35,142 nt of DNA from Lewinellaceae bacterium (lineage in GTDB: Bacteria; Bacteroidota; Bacteroidia; Chitinophagales; Saprospiraceae). This document shows, one piece after another, positions 17,901 to 24,766 of this stretch. The notes below the pieces were generated by a model. The model was not told the origin of the DNA. It made no database searches and was given only the letters and a program-made list of their open reading frames with translations. The stretch is taken from positions 1 through 35,142 of the forward strand of contig JACJYE010000022.1 of NCBI GenBank assembly GCA_020636255.1, given 5' to 3'. Numbering within the stretch: position 1 is the stretch's first letter; every line of letters begins with the position of its first letter. Made by a program: the position numbers and the translations under genes.

Positions 17901-18612
17901 GGCCGGCATTTTCACAAATAGAAGGCCCCTGAGCCTCATCTCCATTCAGGTTCCAGAAAAGAACACCTTTGAAAGTGCCGGCGAGTATCCGCTTTCCATC
18001 TGGTGAAAAAGCTACGGATGTTATTGGGGGCCCTTGAGGAAGCATAAAAAACTGGCCTGTATTTGATGGGTCAGGTGTAACGCTACCTTCCTGATCCGGC
18101 TGCCTTCCTTGCCGGAAGGCCCCCAGTTTTTCCCCATTAAGGCCCCACAAATTGACGCTGCCCATCCCATTGCCGGCCAGAAAGGAATTGCCTCCTGGCG
18201 AAAAGGCGATGCCGTTCATGGAATACATATAGTTGATCCCTGATGTGCTATAGTCTGTTTGTTCGATAGCGCCTTCGGGCACAATAGTCGTGTCCAGCTT
18301 TCCATCCAGTTCCCAAAGTTTCGCTGTGCCATCCTCGCTGCCGGTCAGGACTTGTTTGTTTTTTGAGGAAAAAGCCACCGAAGTAATAGCGCCATTATGG
18401 CCTTTGAAAGTTTGGAGCTCCTTGCCATTCATATCCCACAATTTGGCAGTATTGTCTTCACTGCCAGTCAGGATATAGGCCTTGCCGTCGATAGAACAAA
18501 AAGCAACACAGCTGACTTTCCCGGTATGCCCTACAGGTACGGCCAGTTCCGGCCGTTGCCCCCAGGCGGGCAATGTAAGGCATAGAAAAGACGTCAAGAA
18601 AAACCCTCTCAT
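14959..18612 (-). CDS. Exported WD40-repeat caspase-family protease (paralogue C)
   Basis: The product is 1217 residues. A short signal peptide (MRGFFLTSFLCLTLPAWG) is followed by about 14 WD40-like repeats, less regular than in A and B and with an insertion near residues 105-205 that is rich in Gly, Pro and Asn. The linker has DWVVTTPLGLFDASPGAM. The C14 domain carries His926 (YLSGHG) and Cys985 (DACNSG). The C-terminal domain includes VYWDVPEYQNAYSIKGLY and ends Q-A-F-R-I-L-E-K. The start lies 14 bp downstream of the stop of paralogue D, so D and C are very likely co-transcribed. A 66-bp stretch at 15365-15430 is identical to 19039-19104 in D, although the propeller regions have diverged strongly, pointing to gene conversion or strong constraint. 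Substrate and trigger are unknown. Confidence 0.92.
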   Translation of the reverse strand: MRGFFLTSFLCLTLPAWGQRPELAVPVGHTGKVSCVAFCSIDGKAYILTGSEDNTAKLWDMNGKELQTFKGHNGAITSVAFSSKNKQVLTGSEDGTAKLWELDGKLDTTIVPEGAIEQTDYSTSGINYMYSMNGIAFSPGGNSFLAGNGMGSVNLWGLNGEKLGAFRQGRQPDQEGSVTPDPSNTGQFFMLPQGPPITSVAFSPDGKRILAGTFKGVLFWNLNGDEAQGPSICENAGRILSIAYSPKGNAYVASCKNTVVLVDGDKKINLPIPAVLNTKALAFSPDGNYFLTGNKDSLTVWNLKGQLIHTLCGSAKTPYRAAFAPDSKAVLAICDGTARLWSLDGRELLALRGHSRPVNAALLSPDAKHLLIKTGDGSATMWNLAERGNKPFCRDGLCKCQAFTFSPDNQAILSTCGDSVKFWSLNGEEIKAWKASYADAIAFANGGNNILTIEGKDAQLWDLNGNEIETFTTDNIDISELDFSAEGKFALWEGDEKVKLWDFDGQLIRSFRTDEWEALTEEGYSLRFLFSPDWKFMLDESSMVLKPFRPPGAARDTIEDGAYIYTFSPDSKKLLTVAETSRAHVRSLDGEAEKAFDTHDCFAGSAMFFPNNKFIITTGKEDHSTKLWDASTGEELATLVSIDSADWVVTTPLGLFDASPGAMQLMHYVVGLEVIELEQLKERYYEPGLLQKLLGFSDEPLRSVDGFDTVALYPAVSLQLDTEANQLQIKLTARNGGLGQVSVFVNGKEIIEDLNPPQGFERKRNTSLGVNLARYSRYFLQDSLNIVSVRAYNEAGWLKSPAHTITYRPRFSRSKGTENGASPSPSFSFVPSPNPAFYAIIVGTANYAGDKLDLKYPGKDAEAMTSALRQAAGQLFGADSVFVSLLTTDTTDEKMLPTKANIKAAFDDFEKRAKAEDILLVYLSGHGVTYGDAERAQFYYLTQDIRSEGLSDEGVRNTRAISSRELTKWINAIPAQKQVLILDACNSGRVVEALESGSKSLNSTQIRALDRMQGRTGMFVLAGSAADKVSYEASQYGQGLLTYSLLEAMSVREGKLIDVVQLFQYARDKVPELARSIGGIQTPTMLTPTGGSIYIGIVNEHVKIPYTPKKPVFVRNIFMEETELNDKLGIGKSMEAQMEEITARGAGASLVYWDVPEYQNAYSIKGLYRLNGEEISLRAKLFKGKEPLGDIQAKGEAGALNTLVERILQQAFRILEK

Positions 18613-18626
18613 ACTGTTTGTCTGCT

Positions 18627-21600
18627 TTATTGTCGCTGTAATATACTAAAAGCCTGTTGTAAAATATCCTCCACCAGTGCCTCCAACTGCTCCTTTTTAC
18701 CCTCTGCCTGTATATCGCCCAGCACCTTTTTGCCCTGGAATAACTTGGCCTGTAACAAAACCCGGCTACCCTCCAGGCCATATCTTCCTTTGATGGAATA
18801 GGCGTCCTGATATTCCGGCACATCCACGTAGATGAGGCTGGCCTGGGTACCCCGGGCAGTGATGTCCTGCAGTTGGGCCTGCAGAAAGCCGCCGACATTC
18901 AGCACATCGTCGAAGGACGTTTCTTCCTGGAATACATTGCGCACAAAGACCGGCTTTTCCCGGGTGGCCGGTATGTGCACCTGCTCGTTGACAATGCCGA
19001 TATCAAAGCTCTGCCCGCCGCCGGGAAAGGCCATCATCGGCGTCTGTATGCCGCCGATGGATCGGGCCAGCTCCGGCACCTTGTCGCGGGCGTACTGGAA
19101 GAGCGTCATCACGTCTACGTACTGGCCTTCGCGCAGGGCCAGGCCGCTCATGCCCTGGAGCAGGCTGAAGGTGAGCAACCCCTGGCCGTAGCGGCTGGCC
19201 TCGTAGCTCACCTTGTCGGCCGCCGAGCCGGAAAGCACGAAGGTGCCGGTACGATCCTGCATGCGGTCGAAGGCGCGGGCCTGACTGGAGTTCAGGGCTT
19301 TTTCGCCGCTGAGCAGGCTTTCCACCACTTTGCCCGAGTTACAGGCATCGATAATGAGCACCTGCTTGAGGGCTACGGCATCATTGAGCCATTGGGTGAG
19401 CTCATTGGTTGAAATAGCGTAGTTCCTCCTGATCTCCGGGTCGCTGAGGTTATCGCTGGCGATATCTTTGGATAAATAATAGAACTGAGCGTTTTCATCA
19501 CTGCCATAAGTAACGCCATGCCCTGAGAAGTACAGCACGGCCACATCCCGGGTCTGTGCCTGCCGGGCCAGCTCCTGAATGGCCTGTTGTATGTTGGCTT
19601 TGCTGGAAAGGAAGGCGCTGTTTTCCGCAGCAGAGGTGAACAGTTGGCCGTGTACGCGGCCTGCTCCGAACAGCGCCTGCCCGGCGTCCTGCAGCGCTTG
19701 TGCCATGTCTGTGGCATCTTTGTCGGGATATTTGAGGTTCAGTTTGTCGCCTGCGTAGTTGGATGTGCCCACGCAGATAAAATACAGTTCGGCATCCTTT
19801 GCATTGACGAAGCTAAAAGCCGGCGCGCTTTCCGTTTCGCTACCGCGCTGTCGCACACCACCGGGGCGGTATGCAAAGGTAAGCGGCGCGCTTTTGAGCC
19901 AGCCCTCGGCATTGTAGGCCCGCAGGCTGAGCTGATTGCCGATGCCCGGGTGGTAATACTTTTCATAGCGCGAAAGCGGGATCTGCAGCTTGTTTTTCCT
20001 GCCCGGGTTGGCATCGGCCAGTACTTCCTTGCCATTGATGCAAAAGCTCACTTTCCCAATGCCGCCGCTGCGGGCTTCCAGCTCGGCATACAGTACGTCC
20101 GATGTTATCCAGGCTTTCATTTTGGGATACAGGCGCACCTCCTGGAACCCACGGACATCGCGTAGCGGCTCGGTGGCCCATCCCAGCAGCTTCGGCAGCA
20201 GGCCGGGTTCGTAGTAACGTTCCTTCAGCTGCTCGATCTCCACGGCCTGCAGCCCGACGGTATAGTGCAGCAGGCCCATGGCGCCCTGCGAAGCATCGAA
20301 CAGGCCCGAGGGCGTGGTGACGGCCCAATTGATGGAATCGAAGGTGATAATGCGGGCTATTTCTGCCATGCCTGCATCCTGAATGCGAATCCCATCGCTG
20401 CCGCCCGACAGCAGGAAGGGCCCTTTGCCGTTTTTTTCGGGCAGCTCCCGACTGGCGATACCCGGGGGCGGCGTATTTATGGCTGTCTGTAATAACTTTC
20501 CATCCAGCCCCCACTGCTGATATTCGGCCTTTTCGCCTGCCAGTTTTGTGAAAACAGAGGCGCCATCCGGTGCGAAGTACAGGCTGTCGATGCCCCGCTG
20601 GCCGACACAGGCCATGGCGCGGTTATCCCATAGGTCCCACAACTGAAATAGGTGGCTGAACGGTGTGTTTTCATAATCAGTCCAGGAAAAACCATGGGAA
20701 AAGTCCTGGCTGTAGAATGCCAGGTAACGGCCATCCGGAGAGGCGCAGACGTGTGTCCCGGAAATGCGGTGCGGGCTGCGTGACGTTTGTTTTTCGCCCT
20801 TCATATTCCAGCTTTCCAGCAGGTCGGCATCTTTTACGGCCGTAAAAACGGCCTGCCCGTCGGGGCTGAAGGTGGAGGCCAGGATGTCCCCGATCTCATA
20901 AACGGCATTGGTGCTGGCCTGCACGAGGGCGCCCGGCGTGGCGGAGGCGCCCATCTGGATGGTTGCCGAGTAGTAACTTCCGTCGGGGGCGATGGCGACA
21001 TCGTTGATCTCCATGCCGTCCTTAAAGCTGCTGACGGCCTGCCCCTGCGTGTTGTACACGCTGGCCATTCCGTAAGGGTATTCCAGATCGCTATCGCCAA
21101 AATCCTGGAAGGCGCCGCCAATGGCAAGATATAACCCGTCGGCTGAAAAAGCGGCGGCCTGGACGCTGAAGAAATCGGCCGAGAGATCGAGCAACTGTGC
21201 TCCAGATACGAAATCGTACAGGATCGCCTCACCGCCTTCGGTGCCGATAAGGATATGCGAGGCGGCCGGGGAGCAACTGACGGCTGTTACGGCCGTATTG
21301 AACCGGAGCTGTTCCTGCCAGGAGCCTGCCTCAATATCCCATTTCAGGAGAGCCCCGTCTCTGTTGCCCGTGAACAGCCACCGGCCATCGGCGGAGACGG
21401 CGGCGCTGGAAAAGTCGGCGGACGGATTGTCTATTGTTCGTTCCAGCTCACCGTTCAGCTTCCAAAACAGCACCTGGCGGGACGTAACCAGCGCAAAAGC
21501 CTGTTCGCCCGGCAGGAAGAAGAGATCGATACCCCAATAGTTTTCGGCCGCGTTTGGTGGCGAGTTGTACTGCCGGAGCAACCGGCCCTGCGCATCCCAT

Positions 21601-21770
21601 AAGCGGACGACATTATTCAGATAGGTAGTTAGAAAGTACGCCCCGTCGGAGGACGCGGCGAGGGCGTAGATCGCTTCCACCTGCTGGGTGGGTACCACCA
21701 ATTCCGGCCGCTGAGACTGGGCCAGCAGGGGAAGAAACAGCAGGGTGAGCAGGAGTACAGGGCGCTGCAT
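18627..21770 (-). CDS. Exported WD40-like caspase-family protease (paralogue D, degenerate propeller)
   Basis: The product is 1047 residues, 140-170 shorter than A-C. A signal peptide (MQRPVLLLTLLFLPLLAQS) leads into about ten weak WD40-like repeats (for example S-S-D-G-A-Y, F-S-A-D-G-L-Y, F-S-P-D-G-Q-A); several blades lack the W-D end, so the propeller count is uncertain. The linker reads NWAVTTPSGLFDASQGAM. The C14 domain has His751 (YFSGHG) and Cys810 (DACNSG). The C-terminal domain includes IYVDVPEYQDAYSIKGRY. It is the first full-length gene of a D-C pair and follows the deleted relic E by 108 bp. From GLLTFSLLQGMSGLALREGQ on it is closer to B than to C, whereas another segment is identical in DNA to C, so the family looks mosaic. 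Confidence 0.9.
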   Translation of the reverse strand: MQRPVLLLTLLFLPLLAQSQRPELVVPTQQVEAIYALAASSDGAYFLTTYLNNVVRLWDAQGRLLRQYNSPPNAAENYWGIDLFFLPGEQAFALVTSRQVLFWKLNGELERTIDNPSADFSSAAVSADGRWLFTGNRDGALLKWDIEAGSWQEQLRFNTAVTAVSCSPAASHILIGTEGGEAILYDFVSGAQLLDLSADFFSVQAAAFSADGLYLAIGGAFQDFGDSDLEYPYGMASVYNTQGQAVSSFKDGMEINDVAIAPDGSYYSATIQMGASATPGALVQASTNAVYEIGDILASTFSPDGQAVFTAVKDADLLESWNMKGEKQTSRSPHRISGTHVCASPDGRYLAFYSQDFSHGFSWTDYENTPFSHLFQLWDLWDNRAMACVGQRGIDSLYFAPDGASVFTKLAGEKAEYQQWGLDGKLLQTAINTPPPGIASRELPEKNGKGPFLLSGGSDGIRIQDAGMAEIARIITFDSINWAVTTPSGLFDASQGAMGLLHYTVGLQAVEIEQLKERYYEPGLLPKLLGWATEPLRDVRGFQEVRLYPKMKAWITSDVLYAELEARSGGIGKVSFCINGKEVLADANPGRKNKLQIPLSRYEKYYHPGIGNQLSLRAYNAEGWLKSAPLTFAYRPGGVRQRGSETESAPAFSFVNAKDAELYFICVGTSNYAGDKLNLKYPDKDATDMAQALQDAGQALFGAGRVHGQLFTSAAENSAFLSSKANIQQAIQELARQAQTRDVAVLYFSGHGVTYGSDENAQFYYLSKDIASDNLSDPEIRRNYAISTNELTQWLNDAVALKQVLIIDACNSGKVVESLLSGEKALNSSQARAFDRMQDRTGTFVLSGSAADKVSYEASRYGQGLLTFSLLQGMSGLALREGQYVDVMTLFQYARDKVPELARSIGGIQTPMMAFPGGGQSFDIGIVNEQVHIPATREKPVFVRNVFQEETSFDDVLNVGGFLQAQLQDITARGTQASLIYVDVPEYQDAYSIKGRYGLEGSRVLLQAKLFQGKKVLGDIQAEGKKEQLEALVEDILQQAFSILQRQ

Positions 21771-21878
21771 ATATGGATCGTATTTATGATGAAGGGCCAG
21801 TTATGAGTTCTGTGATACAATTTACATGATAGTTCAGTGACACGGGTAATGTAACGACGATGCCTTGTCAGGACGGTT

Positions 21879-22481
21879 TCATCGCCTATCAATGATCATT
21901 CTCGCCTGGCCAATGGCTTCTTCCACCGGGCTGGATATTTGGCCGGTGTTCCCGCTGGCCCTGATATCACCAAGGGGCGCCTGTCCACGGAACAGCCTGG
22001 CCTCGGCGCTTTTAGCCGAAATATTCTGCAAATACCCTTCGAATTGCTGGGCAAGGCCGAGGACGTCATCGTAAGCATTTTCTTCCAGGAAAACATTGCG
22101 AATGAAGAGCGGTAATAGCATTTTTTGCTGCCTGGTATTCAGGCCCCACTGCATCACGGAATGGTCGGCTAGCAGAGCGGTGGCCGTTACGTTTGTGGTA
22201 TCGAAACGGAGGGCCAGAGGCTTGGCTATACATTCGGCCCGGCGAATGAAATTTCCGGAGGGGATGTCCCACAGCAACAGCCGCCGGTCATCGCCACCGG
22301 ATAGGAGGTAATGCCCGTCTGAAGAGAAGGCGGTAACGGTGGGATAACCGATATGAGCTTCCTGGCGAACCACTAACTCCGGTTTCTGTGCCGGGCTGAG
22401 GAAAGGAAGCAAAAATAGGATAAAGGCTAAATATGGGCTATACCTCAATAAGTGGTCAATTGGATGAACAGCTGTAGTCAT
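21879..22481 (-). pseudogene. Internally deleted WD40-caspase relic (paralogue E)
   Basis: The open frame is 200 residues. It has a signal peptide (YLAFILFLLPFLSPAQ), K-P-E-L-V-V as in the paralogues, and about one and a half WD40 repeats ending L-L-L-W-D-I. After a short degenerate stretch it jumps to the C-terminal domain: PLFIRNVFLEENAYDDVLGL, then YLQNISAKSAEA, then RLFRGQAPLGDI. Most of the propellers, the linker and the whole caspase domain, with both catalytic residues, are missing. A second gap drops the V-D-V-P-E-Y part of the C-terminal domain. The reading frame is kept throughout, so it may still be made as a protease-less decoy, but decay after deletion is the simpler reading. It starts 43 bp downstream of the small secreted gene and lies upstream of D. 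Confidence 0.75.
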
Positions 22482-22524
22482 ATCATCAAGTTACGGAAAA
22501 AATTGTCGAACTTATTGCAGACAT

Positions 22525-23028
22525 TCAATTCACTTTTGCCAACGCATTACCGGGCTCCAGGGGAAAGGCAATGGTGGTGGCCAGCGTGACGTGCCCTTCG
22601 TCCGTAATTTCCGAACAGATCCCATAGTTGTCCAATTTTTGCATATCGCCTTCGATAGCAGGCCCCAGGGTGGCCGTGATGACCAGGGCCCCTTCGTTGT
22701 GCAGGCTGCCGTCCAGGGCCAATCCGCAGTTGTTTTTGTAGCTGCCGTCGATCACCAGCACGCCGGTTTTGGCGATCACCAGCTGCGCACCGGGGCCAAT
22801 CTGCAAATGGCCGATAGTTGGCGCTACACGCTGCACCTTCGGGTAATAACCGTTCCATTGATAAGGAATGATCACATCATCCTGTATGCCCGGCATGACT
22901 CCGCGGCTCCAGTTGCGGGCTTCCATCCAATCCGTTTCCTTGCCCGGCGTACCGCCGATCCAGATATTCTGCGAAAAAGCGGCAATACAGCTTATCAGGG
23001 TAGCGATGGTGAACAGCATCTTTTTCAT
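22525..23028 (-). CDS. Small secreted NW-motif protein (copy 2)
   Basis: The product is 167 residues, paralogous to the protein at 4277-4747. A signal peptide (MKKMLFTIATLISCIAAFS) is followed by I-W-I-G-G-T-P-G, TDWMEARNWS, D-D-V-I-I-P, Y-Y-P-K-V and L-Q-I-G-P-G-A-Q-L, in the same order and spacing as copy 1. Downstream parts have diverged, ending in P-L-E-P-G-N-A-L-A-K-V-N. The ATG at 23028 sets the signal peptide at the N terminus; the frame is open further upstream but that part is Pro-rich and unlike a signal. It precedes the relic E by 43 bp and probably heads an operon with E, D and C. Function unknown; the repeated linkage to WD40-caspases suggests a shared pathway. Confidence 0.75.
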   Translation of the reverse strand: MKKMLFTIATLISCIAAFSQNIWIGGTPGKETDWMEARNWSRGVMPGIQDDVIIPYQWNGYYPKVQRVAPTIGHLQIGPGAQLVIAKTGVLVIDGSYKNNCGLALDGSLHNEGALVITATLGPAIEGDMQKLDNYGICSEITDEGHVTLATTIAFPLEPGNALAKVN

Positions 23029-23098
23029 GAGCGGGTAGTTTGAAATGATTCGATGCTGTTTTATTTGGGGAGGTGGCGGGAGGTTACCTGGGGGGGGG

Positions 23099-23132
23099 CA
23101 GGGATGCCATCCCTTAAGGGATGGCATCCCTG
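23099..23132. repeat. 34-bp perfect palindrome, REP-like, upstream of RAYT gene
   Basis: The half-site CAGGGATGCCATCCCTT is followed directly by its exact reverse complement, 17 bp each with no spacer. It lies 62 bp upstream of a RAYT transposase start. Its core AGGGATGCCATC differs by one base from the AGGGATTCCATC units found inside that transposase gene. This fits a REP sequence, the usual substrate of this transposase family. It could also act as a terminator for neither gene, since it lies between divergent starts. Confidence 0.75.
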
Positions 23133-23194
23133 CAAAATAATTGCAGTCTAAACCCTTTTATTTGTCATTATTTGTTCAACAACAACAAAAAGCC

Positions 23195-23947
23195 ATGCCG
23201 ACGATAAAAGAATACTACCCCCTTCTGCTTCCCGGCCGTTTTTTCCACGTATTTAACCGGGGCAATAATGGCGATAACCTGTTTTACCGCCGGGAAAACT
23301 ATGACTACTTCCTCCGTAAATATTACCAATACCTTTCCCCCGTTTTAGATACCTATTGTTATTGTCTGTTGCCGAACCATTTCCACCTGCTGGTGAAAAT
23401 CAAGGAGGAGAGAGCCGTGCTGGAGCATAGGGATTCCATCTCGTGGAGGGATTCCATCTCGCGGAGGGATTCCATCTCGTGGAGGGATTCCATCGCTTCC
23501 GAAGATATGTCATTGAGCGATGGAATCCCTACCCCTGATGATGGAATCCCTACCCCTGAGGAATTAGCCGCCCGTTGGGCCAGCGAGCTTTTTCGCCGTT
23601 TTTTCCTGGGGTATTCCCAGGCGATTAGGAAGCAGCAGGGGCGTTGTGGTTCCCTCTTTCAGAAAAACTTCAAACGACTGGAAGTTAACAACGATACCTA
23701 TTTCATCAATTTGATCCTATATATCCATGTCAACCCCCAACTGCATGGCATTTGGAGGGATTTCAGAGATTATCCGCATAGCTCCTATGAAATGTTTTCC
23801 CACGATTTTGATACGCCCATACAACGGCGAGAGGTATTGGATTTGTTTGGGTCCTATAAGGTTTTTGAACATGCGCATTTGGGGCGCGTCAACTTCAAGG
23901 TGATAGAACCCGTGGTGATCGAAGAAGATGGGTTCGTTCAATATTAA
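23195..23947 (+). CDS. REP-associated tyrosine transposase (RAYT, Y1_Tnp family)
   Basis: The product is 250 residues from the ATG at 23195. The N-terminal part has the family's G-R-F-F-H-V-F-N-R-G-N-N and the HUH-type metal site P-N-H-F-H-L-L-V-K (His62, His64). Tyr140 in FFLGYSQAIRKQQG is the likely nucleophile, followed by G-S-L-F-Q-K-N-F-K and a Y-I-H-V-N-P-Q segment. RAYTs are single-copy, domesticated relatives of IS200/IS605 transposases that nick REP hairpins as ssDNA. Residues of about 76-122 are an extra low-complexity insert made of RDSIS(W/R) units and DGIPTP units, which are translated REP-like DNA repeats. A 34-bp REP-like palindrome lies upstream. An in-frame ATG at 23141 exists but would place unrelated residues in front of the conserved start. 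Confidence 0.9.
   Translation: MPTIKEYYPLLLPGRFFHVFNRGNNGDNLFYRRENYDYFLRKYYQYLSPVLDTYCYCLLPNHFHLLVKIKEERAVLEHRDSISWRDSISRRDSISWRDSIASEDMSLSDGIPTPDDGIPTPEELAARWASELFRRFFLGYSQAIRKQQGRCGSLFQKNFKRLEVNNDTYFINLILYIHVNPQLHGIWRDFRDYPHSSYEMFSHDFDTPIQRREVLDLFGSYKVFEHAHLGRVNFKVIEPVVIEEDGFVQY
23429..23494 (+). repeat. 18-bp tandem REP-like repeat inside the RAYT gene (3.7 copies)
   Basis: The unit AGGGATTCCATCTCGTGG is repeated three full times plus 12 bases; one copy has C for T. It is in codon phase and encodes R-D-S-I-S-W/R. The 12-base core AGGGATTCCATC recurs inverted 25 bp further on. Confidence 0.85.
23519..23560 (-). repeat. 21-bp tandem REP-like repeat, inverted relative to the first array
   Basis: Two 21-bp units beginning GATGGAATCCCTACCCCT encode D-G-I-P-T-P-D/E. 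Their first 12 bases are the exact reverse complement of the AGGGATTCCATC core in the preceding array, so the two arrays can fold into a long hairpin. Confidence 0.85.
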
Positions 23948-23954
23948 AACCAAA

Positions 23955-23983
23955 CAGGCAGGCACTTCGAAAGTACCTGCCTG
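23955..23983 (+). terminator. Hairpin terminator after the RAYT gene
   Basis: CAGGCAGGCACTT and AAGTACCTGCCTG form a 13-bp stem with one mismatch and a 3-base loop (CGA), 8 bp after the RAYT stop. No long U-tract follows, so efficiency is uncertain. It also lies between this gene and the converging YceI gene. Confidence 0.55.
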
Positions 23984-24054
23984 CTATTCTGTGCGACGGA
24001 GCGCATTCTTGGTTGGCTTGCCGCCCTAGCTAAACCCCGGCCTGCCACAATTAA

Positions 24055-24603
24055 TTAAGCCGCAGCCAGCTGTACACTGATCGCCAGCTTCACCTCTTCG
24101 GCCACCAGCATGCTGCCGGCCTCGGTGATGGCGTTCCACACCAGCCCGAAATCCTTGCGGTTCAGTTGGCCGCTGATCTCGAAACCGGCTTTGGCATTGC
24201 CCCAGGGGTCCTTTACCGTGCCGTTGTAATCGACGTCCAGCTCTACCTGCCTGGTTACATCGCGGATCGTCAGGCCGCCTTGCAGCTTGTAGCTGCCGCC
24301 TTTCACTTTGCGCAGGATGCCGTTGTCGAAAGTGATCTTCGGATATTGTTCAACCGCAAAGAAGTCGCCGGACTTCAGGTGGTTGTCGCGGTCAGTATTG
24401 TTGGTGCTGATGCTGCCGGCATCGATCTGAAAGCTTACTTCGGCGCCGTCAAAATCGTCGGATTCGCTGTAGACTTCGCCGTCAAAGGAGCTGAACGTGC
24501 CGCTTACAGTGGTGATCACCAGGTGTTTTACTTTGAATACGACCTCGGTGTGCGCCGGGTCAATGGCCCACTTTTGGGCAACTGTTGCTTCTTTAGTAGA
24601 CAT
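24055..24603 (-). CDS. YceI-like family protein
   Basis: The product is 182 residues. It opens W-A-I-D-P-A-H-T-E-V-V-F-K-V-K-H-L, then GTFSSFDGEV, then HLKSGDFFAVEQYPKITF, then L-T-I-R-D-V-T-R-Q-V and N-R-K-D-F-G-L-V-W-N. This is the standard YceI lipocalin-like beta-barrel, which binds polyisoprenoid or other amphiphilic molecules; full length for the family. There is no signal peptide, so the protein is predicted cytoplasmic, unlike E. coli YceI. It stands alone and converges on the RAYT gene. The physiological role in Bacteroidota is not settled; acid or osmotic stress and isoprenoid handling have been suggested for the family. Confidence 0.93.
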   Translation of the reverse strand: MSTKEATVAQKWAIDPAHTEVVFKVKHLVITTVSGTFSSFDGEVYSESDDFDGAEVSFQIDAGSISTNNTDRDNHLKSGDFFAVEQYPKITFDNGILRKVKGGSYKLQGGLTIRDVTRQVELDVDYNGTVKDPWGNAKAGFEISGQLNRKDFGLVWNAITEAGSMLVAEEVKLAISVQLAAA

Positions 24604-24766
24604 GGAGTGGATTTTTTTTGATGAAAATAGTTCGTTGTTTACTGGTACAAAGTAAAGGGTAGATGAGGAGAAAAAAATTGATGTAGATTAAGAAATGCCC
24701 CCCAAACCGGCCATGCATAAGGCCTTTTGATACCAACATAAGCTTATTCACCCTTATTTGCCAACG

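Noticed and set aside
348..22481. Caspase cluster as a prophage or integrative element
   Set aside because: No integrase, attachment-site repeats, structural or transfer genes; family members are co-directional paralogues typical of tandem duplication.
23429..23560. Short regular repeats as a CRISPR array
   Set aside because: The units abut without unique spacers, are coding in phase and belong to a transposase gene; no cas genes are present.
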